From: Bacteroidaceae bacterium
Lineage (GTDB): Bacteria > Bacteroidota > Bacteroidia > Bacteroidales > Bacteroidaceae
DNA: 64,000 bases
Direction of reading: 5' to 3'
Assembly (NCBI GenBank): GCA_017645305.1
Contig: JAGCPD010000064.1
Location: 62,001 to 126,000 of the forward strand
Within the stretch, counting starts at the first letter, position 1. The number at the start of each line of letters is the position of its first letter. The notes beneath the pieces are model-generated. The model was given only the letters and a program-made list of their open reading frames with translations, did not search any database and was not told the DNA's origin. Below are positions 25,781-33,960 of this stretch, in pieces. The position numbers were made by a program, and so were the translations under genes.

Positions 25781-27004
25781 TCAGACACTTAACGTGAAGG
25801 GGGTGGTATATGTGGTGCGGATACGCCACTGCTCTGGGTAAAGATTGTTGATGCGGTTGCCGACGCACTTGCCCGGTCCTAAGATATAGCCTTTATAACA
25901 GAGCAGAACCATGCCGCGAGGAGCAGGAACACGTATAGCCTCGCGACGGAGATACTGTAAGGCTTCCGTATAGTTAAGTTCTACACGCGGCAAATCAGAG
26001 TCGATGGTGAAGGCAGGAGGGAGAACGTTGAGCGTTGGCAATTGATAATTGACAATTGATAATTGACAATTATCAGCTGAGGATTCGCTTTGGTCTGTTG
26101 GCTGTTGGTAATCACCTGTTTTCCGGATGGCGGCACAGTAGAAGCCTTCTCCCCTATCGCGACCAGGCAGAAAGTGACATTCCTCTAAAAGCTTGGCACC
26201 AAGGGTATCGCAAATCCAACGGACATTGTCTTCGTTTTCGAAATGATTGAAGGTGCAGGTACTGTAGATGAGCAAGCCGCCTGGTTTGAGGACGTGCCAG
26301 ATATCCTGCAGAATTTCCCGCTGACGATGCCAGCAAAGATCTACATTCTCTAAACTCCAATCTCGGATAGCATCTTCATCCTTACGGAACATACCCTCGC
26401 CTGAACAGGGAACATCGGTCACCAACAAATCAAAGGAGTTGGTAAAGGCTGCAAAATCTGCCGGATAATTCTGTGTAACAATACAGCGCACGGGATATTC
26501 ACCCTCTGCCATCCGTGTCCACTTCTGCATATTTTCTGAAAGAACCTGCGCACGCTTGGGCATTGGCTCGTTGCTGACAAGTAAAGAACCTTCGGGCAAG
26601 AGAGCTGCCAAAAGCGTACTCTTGCCACCGGGAGCAGCACAGAGGTCCAAAGCAACAACGTTGCTTTCAAAGTTGAGAGTCGGAAATCTTGAATCTTGAA
26701 TTAGAAACCTGCTGACCAAGTTTGCTACATACATAGAGGAGGCTTCCTGCACGTAATAGGCTCCTGCATGAAGAAGGGGGTCGAAGGTAAAGGCGGGACG
26801 TTCCTGCAAGTAGTAGGCATCGGGACACCAAGGAACCGCCTCCGCGCGTACATTATTATTTATTATAAGAGGCTTACCCTTTCTGGGGTTAAGACGGACA
26901 GAAACCTCGGGCTCCGTGCCGGAGAGGGCTTCACACAAGGCACAGGCAGTATCATTGCCATACTGCTCATGCATCAAACGAATAAAATCCTCGGGCAACT
27001 GCAT
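25781..27004 (-). CDS. RsmF/RsmB-like rRNA m5C methyltransferase (NOL1/NOP2/Sun family)
   Basis: SAM-dependent RNA cytosine-5 methyltransferase of 407 residues, probably acting on 16S rRNA. The SAM motif LDLCAAPGGKS (about 118-128), TDVPCSGEGMFRKDE with a catalytic Cys, and the second catalytic Cys in IYSTCTF are intact. The C-terminal part (from about 330) resembles the RsmF PUA-like domain (PAPRGMVLLCYKGYILG). Two 7-bp arrays sit inside it in frame, one before the SAM motif and one in the linker before the C-terminal domain. It follows thyA after 6 bases, so it is the third gene of folA-thyA-rsmF. Confidence 0.88.
   Translation of the reverse strand: MQLPEDFIRLMHEQYGNDTACALCEALSGTEPEVSVRLNPRKGKPLIINNNVRAEAVPWCPDAYYLQERPAFTFDPLLHAGAYYVQEASSMYVANLVSRFLIQDSRFPTLNFESNVVALDLCAAPGGKSTLLAALLPEGSLLVSNEPMPKRAQVLSENMQKWTRMAEGEYPVRCIVTQNYPADFAAFTNSFDLLVTDVPCSGEGMFRKDEDAIRDWSLENVDLCWHRQREILQDIWHVLKPGGLLIYSTCTFNHFENEDNVRWICDTLGAKLLEECHFLPGRDRGEGFYCAAIRKTGDYQQPTDQSESSADNCQLSIVNYQLPTLNVLPPAFTIDSDLPRVELNYTEALQYLRREAIRVPAPRGMVLLCYKGYILGPGKCVGNRINNLYPEQWRIRTTYTTPFTLSV
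26027..26076. repeat. Heptanucleotide array inside the rsmF-like gene (linker)
   Basis: About seven units in plus orientation: GTTGAGC, GTTGGCA, ATTGATA, ATTGACA, ATTGATA, ATTGACA, ATTATCA. The gene reads through it as NCQLSIVNYQLPTL, a 7-residue repeat, in the linker between the methyltransferase and C-terminal domains. Confidence 0.88.
26685..26705. repeat. Short heptanucleotide array inside the rsmF-like gene
   Basis: Two exact AATCTTG units and a diverged third (AATTAGA). Encodes the FLIQDSRFPTLNFE segment just before the SAM-binding motif. Confidence 0.6.
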
Positions 27005-27010
27005 ATTCCT

Positions 27011-27808
27011 TTACACACTGACAACACCTTTGATAGCTGGCCATGGGTCATAATCCTGAAGCTGGAAATCCTCGTATTTAAAATGGAAGATATCCTTAAC
27101 CTCTGGATTGATAACCATCTTGGGAAGTTTACGAGGTTCACGACTGAGCTGCAGATGAACCTGCTCGAGATGATTAAGATAGATATGCGTATCACCCGTA
27201 GTATGAACAAACTCACCTGGTTTTAAACCACAGACCTGTGCCATCATCATACAGAGAAGGGCGTATGAGGCTATGTTGAAGGGAACTCCCAAAAAGCAGT
27301 CGGCACTACGCTGATAAAGTTGAAGACTAAGCTTGCCGTCGGCTACATAGAACTGGAAGAATGCGTGACAGGGAGGGAGGTTCATGTTCTTGATGTCTGC
27401 CACATTCCAGGCGCTGACGATGATACGACGACAGTCGGGATCAGCCTTGATGGTATCTACAGCCTGCTGTATTTGGTCGATGAACCCTCCGTCATAATCG
27501 GGCCATGAGCGCCACTGGTAACCATAGATGTGCCCAAGGTCGCCAGTCTCGGGGTCGGCCCATTCGTTCCAGATACGAACACCACGCTCCTGCAACCAAT
27601 GGGCATTGGTATTACCCTGCAGGAACCATAGCAGCTCATAGATGATACTCTTAAGGTGTACCTTCTTGGTGGTGAGAAGAGGAAAGCCTTCTTCCAGATT
27701 GAATCGCATCTGATGACCGAAGATACTGATGGTACCCGTCCCTGTTCGGTCGCACTTACGGGTGCCCTCGTCAAGGATACGCTGTAGTAAGTCTAAATAT
27801 TGTTTCAT
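27011..27808 (-). CDS. thyA: Thymidylate synthase
   Basis: Converts dUMP to dTMP using methylene-tetrahydrofolate. The 265-residue length is the standard short form. Catalytic C147 lies in [11 protein letters not shown], the phosphate-binding arginines in CDRTGTGT (R21) and DCRRII (R127/128), and the [15 protein letters not shown] and HIYLNHLEQ motifs are intact. It sits downstream of folA, which regenerates the dihydrofolate that ThyA produces. The 52-base leader between folA and thyA consists of 7-bp repeats. Confidence 0.98.
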   Translation of the reverse strand: MKQYLDLLQRILDEGTRKCDRTGTGTISIFGHQMRFNLEEGFPLLTTKKVHLKSIIYELLWFLQGNTNAHWLQERGVRIWNEWADPETGDLGHIYGYQWRSWPDYDGGFIDQIQQAVDTIKADPDCRRIIVSAWNVADIKNMNLPPCHAFFQFYVADGKLSLQLYQRSADCFLGVPFNIASYALLCMMMAQVCGLKPGEFVHTTGDTHIYLNHLEQVHLQLSREPRKLPKMVINPEVKDIFHFKYEDFQLQDYDPWPAIKGVVSV

Positions 27809-27815
27809 TTATTTC

Positions 27816-27867
27816 ATTGAACATTGAACATTGCTTTCGCTAATCGCTAACCCTTAACCGCTAACCC
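27816..27867. repeat. Heptanucleotide array at the folA/thyA junction
   Basis: About seven units on the plus strand: ATTGAAC, ATTGAAC, ATTGCTT, TCGCTAA, TCGCTAA, CCCTTAA, CCGCTAA. Two different unit types are joined in one array. The folA stop codon (27861-27863 on the minus strand) lies in the last unit, so repeat growth could change the FolA C-terminus or the thyA leader. Confidence 0.82.
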
Positions 27868-28352
27868 ACAGTTTTTACGTAATCTACGAAACGGTAGGCA
27901 TGGGTATGACGCTCGTCGGGCTGGTGTTCCTCTGCCCAGCCCTCAGTCCACTCTTCTTTTGAAAAGGGAGGAAAGAAGGCATCAGCTTTTGCCGGAATAT
28001 CTTGAATCTCTGTCAGGCAAAGACGGTCAGCAAGAGGTAATGCTTCTTTATAGACACTGGCACCGCCTATAATATATACATCTTCTTCCGGGGCACAGGA
28101 TGCCAACGCCTCTTGCAGCGAGGAATAGACATCTGCTCCGGGGAAGACCATCCTGGAACGTGTAAGGATCACGTTACGCCTGTTGGGTAAAGCACCTTTG
28201 GGCAACGACTCGAAGGTGCGTCGCCCCATGATAATGGTATGTCCCGTAGTAAGAGCCTTGAACCGCTTTAAATCGTCAGGCAGCCAATAGAGTAGTTTGT
28301 TCTCATATCCTATGGCCAAATTCTGTGCAACAGCAGCTATTATGCTTATCAT
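27861..28352 (-). CDS. folA: Dihydrofolate reductase
   Basis: Reduces dihydrofolate to tetrahydrofolate with NADPH. 163 residues, normal length. N-terminal MISIIAAVAQNLAIGYENKLLYWLPDDLKRFK has the substrate-binding acidic residue in LPDDLKRFK. GRRTFESLP and the cofactor loop IIGGASVYKEAL are conserved. First gene of folA-thyA-rsmF on the minus strand. Confidence 0.96.
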   Translation of the reverse strand: MISIIAAVAQNLAIGYENKLLYWLPDDLKRFKALTTGHTIIMGRRTFESLPKGALPNRRNVILTRSRMVFPGADVYSSLQEALASCAPEEDVYIIGGASVYKEALPLADRLCLTEIQDIPAKADAFFPPFSKEEWTEGWAEEHQPDERHTHAYRFVDYVKTVG

Positions 28353-28385
28353 AAGAGTTCTGAATCCCTTTGTATTTTATTGTTG

Positions 28386-28415
28386 CAAAAGTATAAAAAA
28401 AAGGCGACTTGCAAA
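28386..28415 (-). promoter_or_regulatory. Promoter of folA-thyA
   Basis: Minus-strand -7 TACTTTTG (28386-28393) with TTTG at 28412-28415, an 18-base spacer. The -33 element lies in the loop of the exb-operon terminator hairpin. Confidence 0.55.
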
Positions 28416-28434
28416 AACAAGTCACCTCTTTTTT
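28395..28434 (-). terminator. Intrinsic terminator of the exb operon
   Basis: Hairpin 28402-28427 with arms AGG-C-GACTTG and CAAGTC-A-CCT around a CAAAAA loop, flanked by A8 on one side and T6 on the other. In the minus direction it ends the exbD gene and is followed by eight T. It could also act on the plus strand. Confidence 0.8.
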
Positions 28435-28454
28435 AATGGAATATCTGTGTTTTA

Positions 28455-28913
28455 TCAGTTACGACGAGAAGCTGAATAATTCAGACGCAGCGCCCATGAC
28501 TTACGCAACACTTCCTTGATATCGGTAATATAACCCATCTGAGTGTGCTGGTCTGCCTTAATGGAGATAATCTGGTCTGCCTCGTTTCTCATACCCTGAC
28601 GCTCGGCTGCAACGAAATCCATTACCTCACGAGGTTCTGCATAGCGGTCATTCAACTGAATACGTGTACCGCTACCCATCTGGGCACGAAGCTGATCTGT
28701 TGGAGGACCAACATATATGAACGAAACAGCAGACTTCTTCTCTAACTTCTCCAATTCAGTACCCTGAGGAACAACGAACTTAACCTTCAGCGTTACCTCA
28801 CGCATTGTTGTTACCATCATAAAGAAGAACAAGATGGTAAAAATCAAGTCGGGCAGAGATGAGGTGTTCATCTCGACCATTTCACGACCTTCTTTTCTCT
28901 TAAATCCTGCCAT
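28455..28913 (-). CDS. exbD: ExbD/TolR-family transport protein (second copy)
   Basis: Inner-membrane energy transducer of 152 residues with a single TM helix (about 22-42, LPDLIFTILFFFMMVTTM) carrying the conserved proton-relay Asp (D22), then a periplasmic domain. The start overlaps the preceding exbD stop by one base (TAATG), so the pair is coupled. Works with ExbB and TonB to power outer-membrane transporters. Last gene of the exb operon, followed by a strong terminator. Confidence 0.88.
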   Translation of the reverse strand: MAGFKRKEGREMVEMNTSSLPDLIFTILFFFMMVTTMREVTLKVKFVVPQGTELEKLEKKSAVSFIYVGPPTDQLRAQMGSGTRIQLNDRYAEPREVMDFVAAERQGMRNEADQIISIKADQHTQMGYITDIKEVLRKSWALRLNYSASRRN

Positions 28914-29515
28914 TATTGTGTTCCTCCATATTTTTTAGGTTCTGCCTCGGAAATGTTCTGAGGATAATAATCGCGAATAGCCTTCTTCTCTTCATCACTC
29001 AAATACTGATACTCGCGATGGAACTTCTCCTTAGACAACTCATTACGCAACTCACTATAAGCAGCTACCAACTCGTTTTGAACCTGAAAATACGCATCGT
29101 ATGGGGTTCCACGGTCGGTCTGCACAGAGATAACATGCTTGTCTGTTACTACACAGCGCCCCAGCAGGTCAATAATCTTAACATGCTTCTCAGGCCACTT
29201 GCTGTAGTTCTGCTCGTTCTTGACGAAATCCTTCACACGCTGACGCAACTCTTTCATGTCGCCATAGCCACTTGTCGTCTCGTCCTTTATCCATAACTGG
29301 CCTGAAGCATTCAAGCGAACATACAAGATATTTCTTGCCTTGATGTCAACCTGAGCATCCTCCTGGTCTGGATCTGGCGGCTGGGGAAGGCGACGCGCCA
29401 ATCCCATATCCGTATCCATAGATGTCGTTACCAGGAAGAAGATAAGCAACATGAAAGAAATATCCGCCGTTGAACTGGTGTTCAGACCGGGCATTTTCTT
29501 TTTCTTCTTTGCCAT
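28913..29515 (-). CDS. exbD: ExbD/TolR-family transport protein (first copy)
   Basis: A 200-residue ExbD paralogue: lysine-rich N-terminus, TM helix about 17-37 with the conserved Asp in STADISFMLLIFFLV, and a longer periplasmic domain with a charged C-terminal tail. Two unequal ExbD proteins after one ExbB is a common Bacteroidetes layout and suggests a mixed ExbD dimer in the ExbB pore. Confidence 0.9.
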   Translation of the reverse strand: MAKKKKKMPGLNTSSTADISFMLLIFFLVTTSMDTDMGLARRLPQPPDPDQEDAQVDIKARNILYVRLNASGQLWIKDETTSGYGDMKELRQRVKDFVKNEQNYSKWPEKHVKIIDLLGRCVVTDKHVISVQTDRGTPYDAYFQVQNELVAAYSELRNELSKEKFHREYQYLSDEEKKAIRDYYPQNISEAEPKKYGGTQ

Positions 29516-29535
29516 ATCTTACTTATTTAAGGATG

Positions 29536-30024
29536 TTACTTTTTAATGGCACTATTGGTAAGAACACCAGTCATGCTAACAAGTACAGCAGCTGCAGCAG
29601 CGAGGATAAGGATACCTATAGACACACAGAATGCATCTACCACGGTAACCCATCCGGCTGTAGTAACAGTGCCGTCGGCAGCGGTGAAATCAGACTCACC
29701 CAAGCCAATTACCAAACCAATTACCAATGAAACAATAAACAGGCCCCAAGTGATGAGGGAAACCTTACCGCCAGGAACACCGGTAGAAGCGGCAGGGTCT
29801 GTACCCTTGCTGCTTGCCATACCCTTTACACCTGACCATACGGTAAGTCCTGCTGTTGCTATCACCATCACATACATCAACCACATGATGATGTCGGTAA
29901 GCACTGGCTCATTGTTGTCACCTACAGGATTATCATAGCCGATCGTCAAGAACAGTCCGAAGGATACCAAGATAATTCCAATGCAGATGTACAAAGCCAT
30001 CTGGGAAATTTTCTCTATCTTCAT
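29536..30024 (-). CDS. Four-TM membrane protein in the exb operon
   Basis: A 162-residue protein with four predicted membrane helices (about 8-28, 46-66, 88-107, 126-150) and short loops; the loop at 70-85 is Gly/Ser/Pro-rich. It sits between exbB and exbD with gaps of 25 and 20 bases, so it is a regular member of the operon. I do not recognise a named domain. Its place suggests an accessory subunit of the ExbB-ExbD motor, which is inference. Confidence 0.75.
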   Translation of the reverse strand: MKIEKISQMALYICIGIILVSFGLFLTIGYDNPVGDNNEPVLTDIIMWLMYVMVIATAGLTVWSGVKGMASSKGTDPAASTGVPGGKVSLITWGLFIVSLVIGLVIGLGESDFTAADGTVTTAGWVTVVDAFCVSIGILILAAAAAVLVSMTGVLTNSAIKK

Positions 30025-30049
30025 AATTCTCTCTCTAAAAAACCGGTTA

Positions 30050-30895
30050 TTACTTCTTGCACTTATCAGACTGTACGCACATGGTCAGCAACTCCTGTGC
30101 TGCCTCTTCCATATTACTGGTCAGAGATTCAACCTTAGCCAGAATATAGTTGTAGAATACCTGCAGAATCAAGGCTACGATGATACCGAAGATAGTGGTA
30201 ATCAAAGCCACTTTCATACCACCGGCAACAACTGTAGGACTGATATCACCTGCACGCTGGATGTCATCGAATGCCATTACCATACCGATTACAGTACCCA
30301 AGAATCCGAGAGAAGGAGCCATAGCGATGAAAAGGGTAATCCATGAGCAGTTCTGCTCGAGGTAAGAACCCTGAACCTCAGCTTCCATGTTGATAGTACT
30401 CTCGATGGTACCGATATCGTTACGGTCAGTACTTGCCAGACACTCCATTGCCTTACGGCTTACCTGGGCAACTGGACCACGAGTACCCTTGCAGAAATTA
30501 ATTGCAGCAGCAATGTCGCCAGCAGCAACCTTACCTGCCAATTCCTTTGTAAACTTGCGAGTGTTAATCTGAGCAAGAGACAGATAAATAACACGCTCAA
30601 TACAGAAAGCAAGACCCAATACCAAAGCGATAGCTACCAAAGACATAAAGCCGGCACCACCCTCAATGTACTTTGTCTTCAAAGTCTTAAAGATACCTTC
30701 ACTCTCTTCCTCTACAACGGGAGCAGCGTCTGTTGTTTCTGCTTCAGCAGCAGTTGTGTCCACAGCAGTTGTGTCTGCAGCAACGGTGTCCACCTGTTCG
30801 GTAGCGGCTACCTCATCTTCCTGAGCCATTACAGCTGATGTTGCTCCAAAAGTAAATGCTGCTACCATCGCAACAATTGCAAATAACTTTTTCAT
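30050..30895 (-). CDS. exbB: MotA/TolQ/ExbB proton channel family protein
   Basis: Proton-driven motor subunit of 281 residues. It has a cleavable signal peptide (1-24), an unusual periplasmic Glu/Thr/Ala-rich acidic linker (25-70, with VDTVAADTTAVDTTAA), then three TM helices: about 82-102, 185-210 and 232-255. The ExbB core motif AFDDIQRAGDISPTVVAGG is intact. First gene of exbB-orf-exbD-exbD. TonB is encoded separately at 33.1-33.8 kb. No clear TAnnTTTG box lies directly upstream. Confidence 0.9.
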   Translation of the reverse strand: MKKLFAIVAMVAAFTFGATSAVMAQEDEVAATEQVDTVAADTTAVDTTAAEAETTDAAPVVEEESEGIFKTLKTKYIEGGAGFMSLVAIALVLGLAFCIERVIYLSLAQINTRKFTKELAGKVAAGDIAAAINFCKGTRGPVAQVSRKAMECLASTDRNDIGTIESTINMEAEVQGSYLEQNCSWITLFIAMAPSLGFLGTVIGMVMAFDDIQRAGDISPTVVAGGMKVALITTIFGIIVALILQVFYNYILAKVESLTSNMEEAAQELLTMCVQSDKCKK

Positions 30896-30959
30896 TTTGT
30901 GTTGTTTTAAATTGATTAATGTTATTACTAATTATTTTCTTTCGTTTTCACTTAAATAC

Positions 30960-30984
30960 CTCCTTACGGAGAGACGGGGATTCG
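30960..30984 (-). pseudogene. Partial tRNA-Ser remnant
   Basis: A 25-base stretch repeats, with one mismatch, the sequence at 31024-31048, which is the 3' end of tRNA-Ser and its flank (shared core CGGAGAGACGGGGATTCG). It lies 64 bases downstream of the intact gene. The bases between the two copies contain AACCCCG and TATTCTCC, which look like further tRNA pieces, so 30967-31030 may be an internally deleted tRNA copy. Confidence 0.5.
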
Positions 30985-31030
30985 CCATGGCTTTCTGCCT
31001 TTGGGCTTTGAACCCCGACTATTCTCCTTG

Positions 31031-31118
31031 CGGAGAGACGGGGATTCGAACCCCGGATACGCTTTTGACGTATACACGCTTTCCAGGCGTGCCTCTTCAG
31101 CCACTCGAGCATCTCTCC
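31031..31118 (-). tRNA. tRNA-Ser (anticodon GGA)
   Basis: 88-base class II tRNA: acceptor stem GGAGAGA/TCTCTCC, D arm with TGGCTGAAGAGG, anticodon loop CTGGAAA giving GGA (reads UCC/UCU), a long variable arm (TATACGT...GCGTATC) as in serine tRNAs, and the T loop GGTTCGAATCC. Discriminator G. No CCA is encoded. Confidence 0.95.
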
Positions 31119-31164
31119 TTGGGCAGAAACGCAATTTACGCGTCACTATATACGTTTTCGGTTA

Positions 31165-31172
31165 CAAAAATA
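31165..31172 (-). promoter_or_regulatory. Possible -7 box of tRNA-Ser
   Basis: Minus-strand TATTTTTG, 47 bases before the tRNA 5' end. No TTTG at the -33 position. Confidence 0.4.
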
Positions 31173-31256
31173 TCTTTTTTTTTGAACATTACCACATGTT
31201 ATTGCAAAAACTTTTGAGTAAAGTGGCTTTTTTTCAACTATTTGCACACATTGAAA

Positions 31257-32033
31257 CTAATTTACACGCGAAAAAATGCGTTTTACATTGGAATTGGTTA
31301 CCTTTTCCACCTCATGGGGTGATACATTATATATGTCTGCCACCTTACGCATTACTTCTGCAACATAAGCCGGCTCGTTTCGCTTCCCCCGGTAGGGAAC
31401 GGGAGTAAGATACGGGGAGTCTGTTTCCAACACAATACGCTGAAGAGGTATCTGGCGCAAGACATCTGGCAAGGGAGATTTCTTGAATGTTAAGACTCCT
31501 CCGATACCCAGGACAAAATTGTTGAAAGAAAGCAATTCCTGTGCCTCCTCTAAAGTACCGCCAAAGCAATGGAACACACCAAATAATTCTTCGGATGCAT
31601 ATTGGCGAATGGTTTGCACCAACTCGGAATGCGCAGAGCGGGAATGAATCATCAAAGGAAGCCCATAACGAACGGCCCACTCTATCTGACGGGAAAAAGC
31701 ATTGATTTGTTGTCTGACTCTACTTCCATCCCAATAAAAATCAAGCCCTACCTCTCCTATCGCCACATAAGGATGCGCAAAATCCTTCAGCAATTCCTCC
31801 ATTCTGTCAAGAACCTGAGAATAATCATCAGTAACATCCTCGGGATGTAATCCCATCATGGGGTAGCAGTAACCAGGAAAGGTATGGCAAAGGGAAAGCA
31901 TGGGCTCTATGCTTGTCTCGTTGATATTAGGAAGCAGGATACGCTCTACCCCCGCCTGCCGAGCCCTTTGGATAACAGGCTCCCTATCCTCCTCATACTC
32001 AGACCCGTAAATATGGCAATGCGTATCTATCAT
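31257..32033 (-). CDS. tatD: TatD-family metal-dependent hydrolase
   Basis: Metal-dependent DNase/hydrolase of 258 residues with a TIM-barrel amidohydrolase fold. Metal-binding H5 and H7 in THCHIY, the Glu in IGEVGLDFYWD, PLMIHSRSA, the FHCFGG motif and the late ETDSPYL are all present. ATG overlaps the upstream polyprenyl synthase stop by four bases (ATGA), so they are co-translated. Confidence 0.93.
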   Translation of the reverse strand: MIDTHCHIYGSEYEEDREPVIQRARQAGVERILLPNINETSIEPMLSLCHTFPGYCYPMMGLHPEDVTDDYSQVLDRMEELLKDFAHPYVAIGEVGLDFYWDGSRVRQQINAFSRQIEWAVRYGLPLMIHSRSAHSELVQTIRQYASEELFGVFHCFGGTLEEAQELLSFNNFVLGIGGVLTFKKSPLPDVLRQIPLQRIVLETDSPYLTPVPYRGKRNEPAYVAEVMRKVADIYNVSPHEVEKVTNSNVKRIFSRVN

Positions 32034-33004
32034 GATTTACGATTAAGCATGGACTGTGCATAATCCCACAGGACAATAGTACGTTCCTGAGGCAACGATA
32101 CACGTGATATGGCTTGGGCTGCTTCCTGGTAATACTGATTAATCTTGTTTCGGACCAACTGGGGGACACCTATCTCATCATATAGACGGGTTACGGCGGA
32201 CACCTTTTCTTCTCGGGAGGGATTTTCCCTGTTCAGCCATCCGTTCAGTTCACAGGTTTGTTCCTCGTTGGCCAATAACTGGGCATTAATAAGCATGTAG
32301 GTTTTCTTATTACACATGATATCGCCACCTATCTGCTTTCCAAATGTTTTAAAATCTCCATAGACATCCAGATAATCGTCCTGCAGTTGAAAGGCAAGCC
32401 CTAATTTCTCGCCAAACTCATACAACGCATCAGCATCCTGTTCCGTAGCACCGCCAAGAATGGCTCCAATCTTGAGTGCACAAGCCAAGAGAACGGAAGT
32501 CTTCAGGCGTATCATCTCTATGTATTCTGCTTCCATTACATCTGAACGGTTTTCAAAATCAATATCATACTGCTGTCCTTCATCTATCTCCAATGCGGTT
32601 TCGGTAAACAAACGAAGAACTGCCGGCATATACTTCTCTTCGCATTGAGCCATACGATGAAAGGCCAAAACCAACATATTATCACCACTCAATATGGCAG
32701 CATTGTCATCCCATTTCTTATGCACACAAGGATTTCCCCGGCGAACCTCGGCATGATCCATGAGATCATCATGAAGGAGGGTAAAATTATGGTAAGTTTC
32801 GATGGCAATGGCCGGCATCAGGATATGCTCAACATCTTCTTTATACATGTTATATGCCATCAACATCAGCACAGGGCGTAAACGCTTGCCACCCAAAGAC
32901 AAGACATACCGTATGGGGTCATATAGGGCGGCAGGCTTTCTGTCATACGGCAAGGAATTGATGGCGTTATTAACTATCTTGAAAAGTTCTGTGCTACTAT
33001 ACAT
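32030..33004 (-). CDS. Polyprenyl diphosphate synthase
   Basis: Trans-type isoprenyl diphosphate synthase of 324 residues. The first aspartate-rich motif DDLMD is at 79-83 and the second DDYLD at 209-213; GGKRLRP near residue 38 binds substrate. ATG 33004 is preferred to the upstream in-frame start because the added residues are hydrophobic and not family-like. Product length (farnesyl, geranylgeranyl or longer) cannot be fixed from the sequence. Coupled to tatD. Confidence 0.92.
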   Translation of the reverse strand: MYSSTELFKIVNNAINSLPYDRKPAALYDPIRYVLSLGGKRLRPVLMLMAYNMYKEDVEHILMPAIAIETYHNFTLLHDDLMDHAEVRRGNPCVHKKWDDNAAILSGDNMLVLAFHRMAQCEEKYMPAVLRLFTETALEIDEGQQYDIDFENRSDVMEAEYIEMIRLKTSVLLACALKIGAILGGATEQDADALYEFGEKLGLAFQLQDDYLDVYGDFKTFGKQIGGDIMCNKKTYMLINAQLLANEEQTCELNGWLNRENPSREEKVSAVTRLYDEIGVPQLVRNKINQYYQEAAQAISRVSLPQERTIVLWDYAQSMLNRKS

Positions 33005-33043
33005 TATTATAAATAATAGATTTACAATTAAACAAGGAAAAAC

Positions 33044-33074
33044 AAGGCTGCCCACCTACACGGAGAGCAGCCTT
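33044..33074 (-). terminator. Probable terminator after tonB
   Basis: Seven-base perfect stem AAGGCTG (33044-33050) / CAGCCTT (33068-33074) with a 17-base loop. In the minus direction it follows the tonB stop and leads into a short T-run (GTTTTTCC). Confidence 0.5.
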
Positions 33075-33094
33075 ACATTTATAAAACAACTTTA

Positions 33095-33808
33095 TTAATT
33101 CAAACGGAAATTCACAGGAAGGTTGAAACGGGAACGAACCGTCTTGTTACCCTGCTTGGCAGGCTTCCATTTCGGCATCATCTTAACCACGCGCTCTGCC
33201 TCCTTAGACAAATTGGAATCAGGAGACTTAAGGATTTTAACATCCACAATACTTCCGTCACGATTTACAACGAACGCAACATATACACGTCCCTGGATAT
33301 CCTGTTCCCTACAGATAGAAGGATAATTGATATGGTCACCCAACCATTTATACAAAGCCTCATCACCACCAGGGAACTGGGCATTCTCCTCTACAACATC
33401 GAAAATGCGGTCATCATCGTCCTCTTCTACAACAGGACCTACAGGACCGGATACAACAGCAGAAGGAGCACCTGTACCAACAACAGTTGTGATAGCCTGA
33501 TTTACTTCCTCGGTAGTCTGAATTTCCTCCTCGGGCAACTCTGTATCATCCTCTACCTCATTGATAACCTCCATTACAGTTGGTGCGGCAGCTGGTGGAG
33601 GTGCCATCATTTCCTCTTGATGCGTGATAGGAATCATATCCTCCTCCATCCTGAAATCATAAATTTTGCCTTCGTCAACAATCTTCACCTCGCGCTGGGT
33701 GTACTCAAAGGCAACGAACATAAGAGCCAGAGACAATACATATCCAATCAAGATATTGGTGGATTTCTGCCCCTGCAGTTCTTCGTTTACAGTTTTGTTA
33801 GCATCCAT
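33095..33808 (-). CDS. tonB: TonB-family energy transducer
   Basis: Couples inner-membrane proton force to outer-membrane transporters. With ATG 33808 it is 237 residues: one TM helix (about 20-37, ILIGYVLSLALMFVAFEY), a Pro/Glu-rich periplasmic linker (APPPAAAPTVMEV...), and the C-terminal TonB domain (about 155-237) with YVAFVVNRDGSIVDVKIL and WKPAKQGNKTVRSRFNLPV. The ExbB/ExbD genes lie 2.2 kb further along on the same strand, separated by tatD and tRNA-Ser. Confidence 0.92.
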   Translation of the reverse strand: MDANKTVNEELQGQKSTNILIGYVLSLALMFVAFEYTQREVKIVDEGKIYDFRMEEDMIPITHQEEMMAPPPAAAPTVMEVINEVEDDTELPEEEIQTTEEVNQAITTVVGTGAPSAVVSGPVGPVVEEDDDDRIFDVVEENAQFPGGDEALYKWLGDHINYPSICREQDIQGRVYVAFVVNRDGSIVDVKILKSPDSNLSKEAERVVKMMPKWKPAKQGNKTVRSRFNLPVNFRLN

Positions 33809-33856
33809 AATATTTATTTTTCTTATTTTTATTCGCAAAAACACATCTATTTGGGG

Positions 33857-33864
33857 CAAATTTA
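33857..33864 (-). promoter_or_regulatory. -7 box of tonB
   Basis: Minus-strand TAAATTTG, 49 bases before ATG 33808. The -33 region is a T/A run without TTTG. Confidence 0.45.
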
Positions 33865-33960
33865 GCACATTTTTTTTATTTCCTATTGCTCTCTGGTGTT
33901 TTTTTTTAGGTTCAATTTAATTTTTGTGCGATTAAAAGACAATATTGACAGAAAATGCAC

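Noticed and set aside
30960..31048. Attachment site of an integrated element at tRNA-Ser
   Set aside because: The two copies are only 64 bases apart with no integrase or cargo, so a tRNA remnant is the simpler reading.
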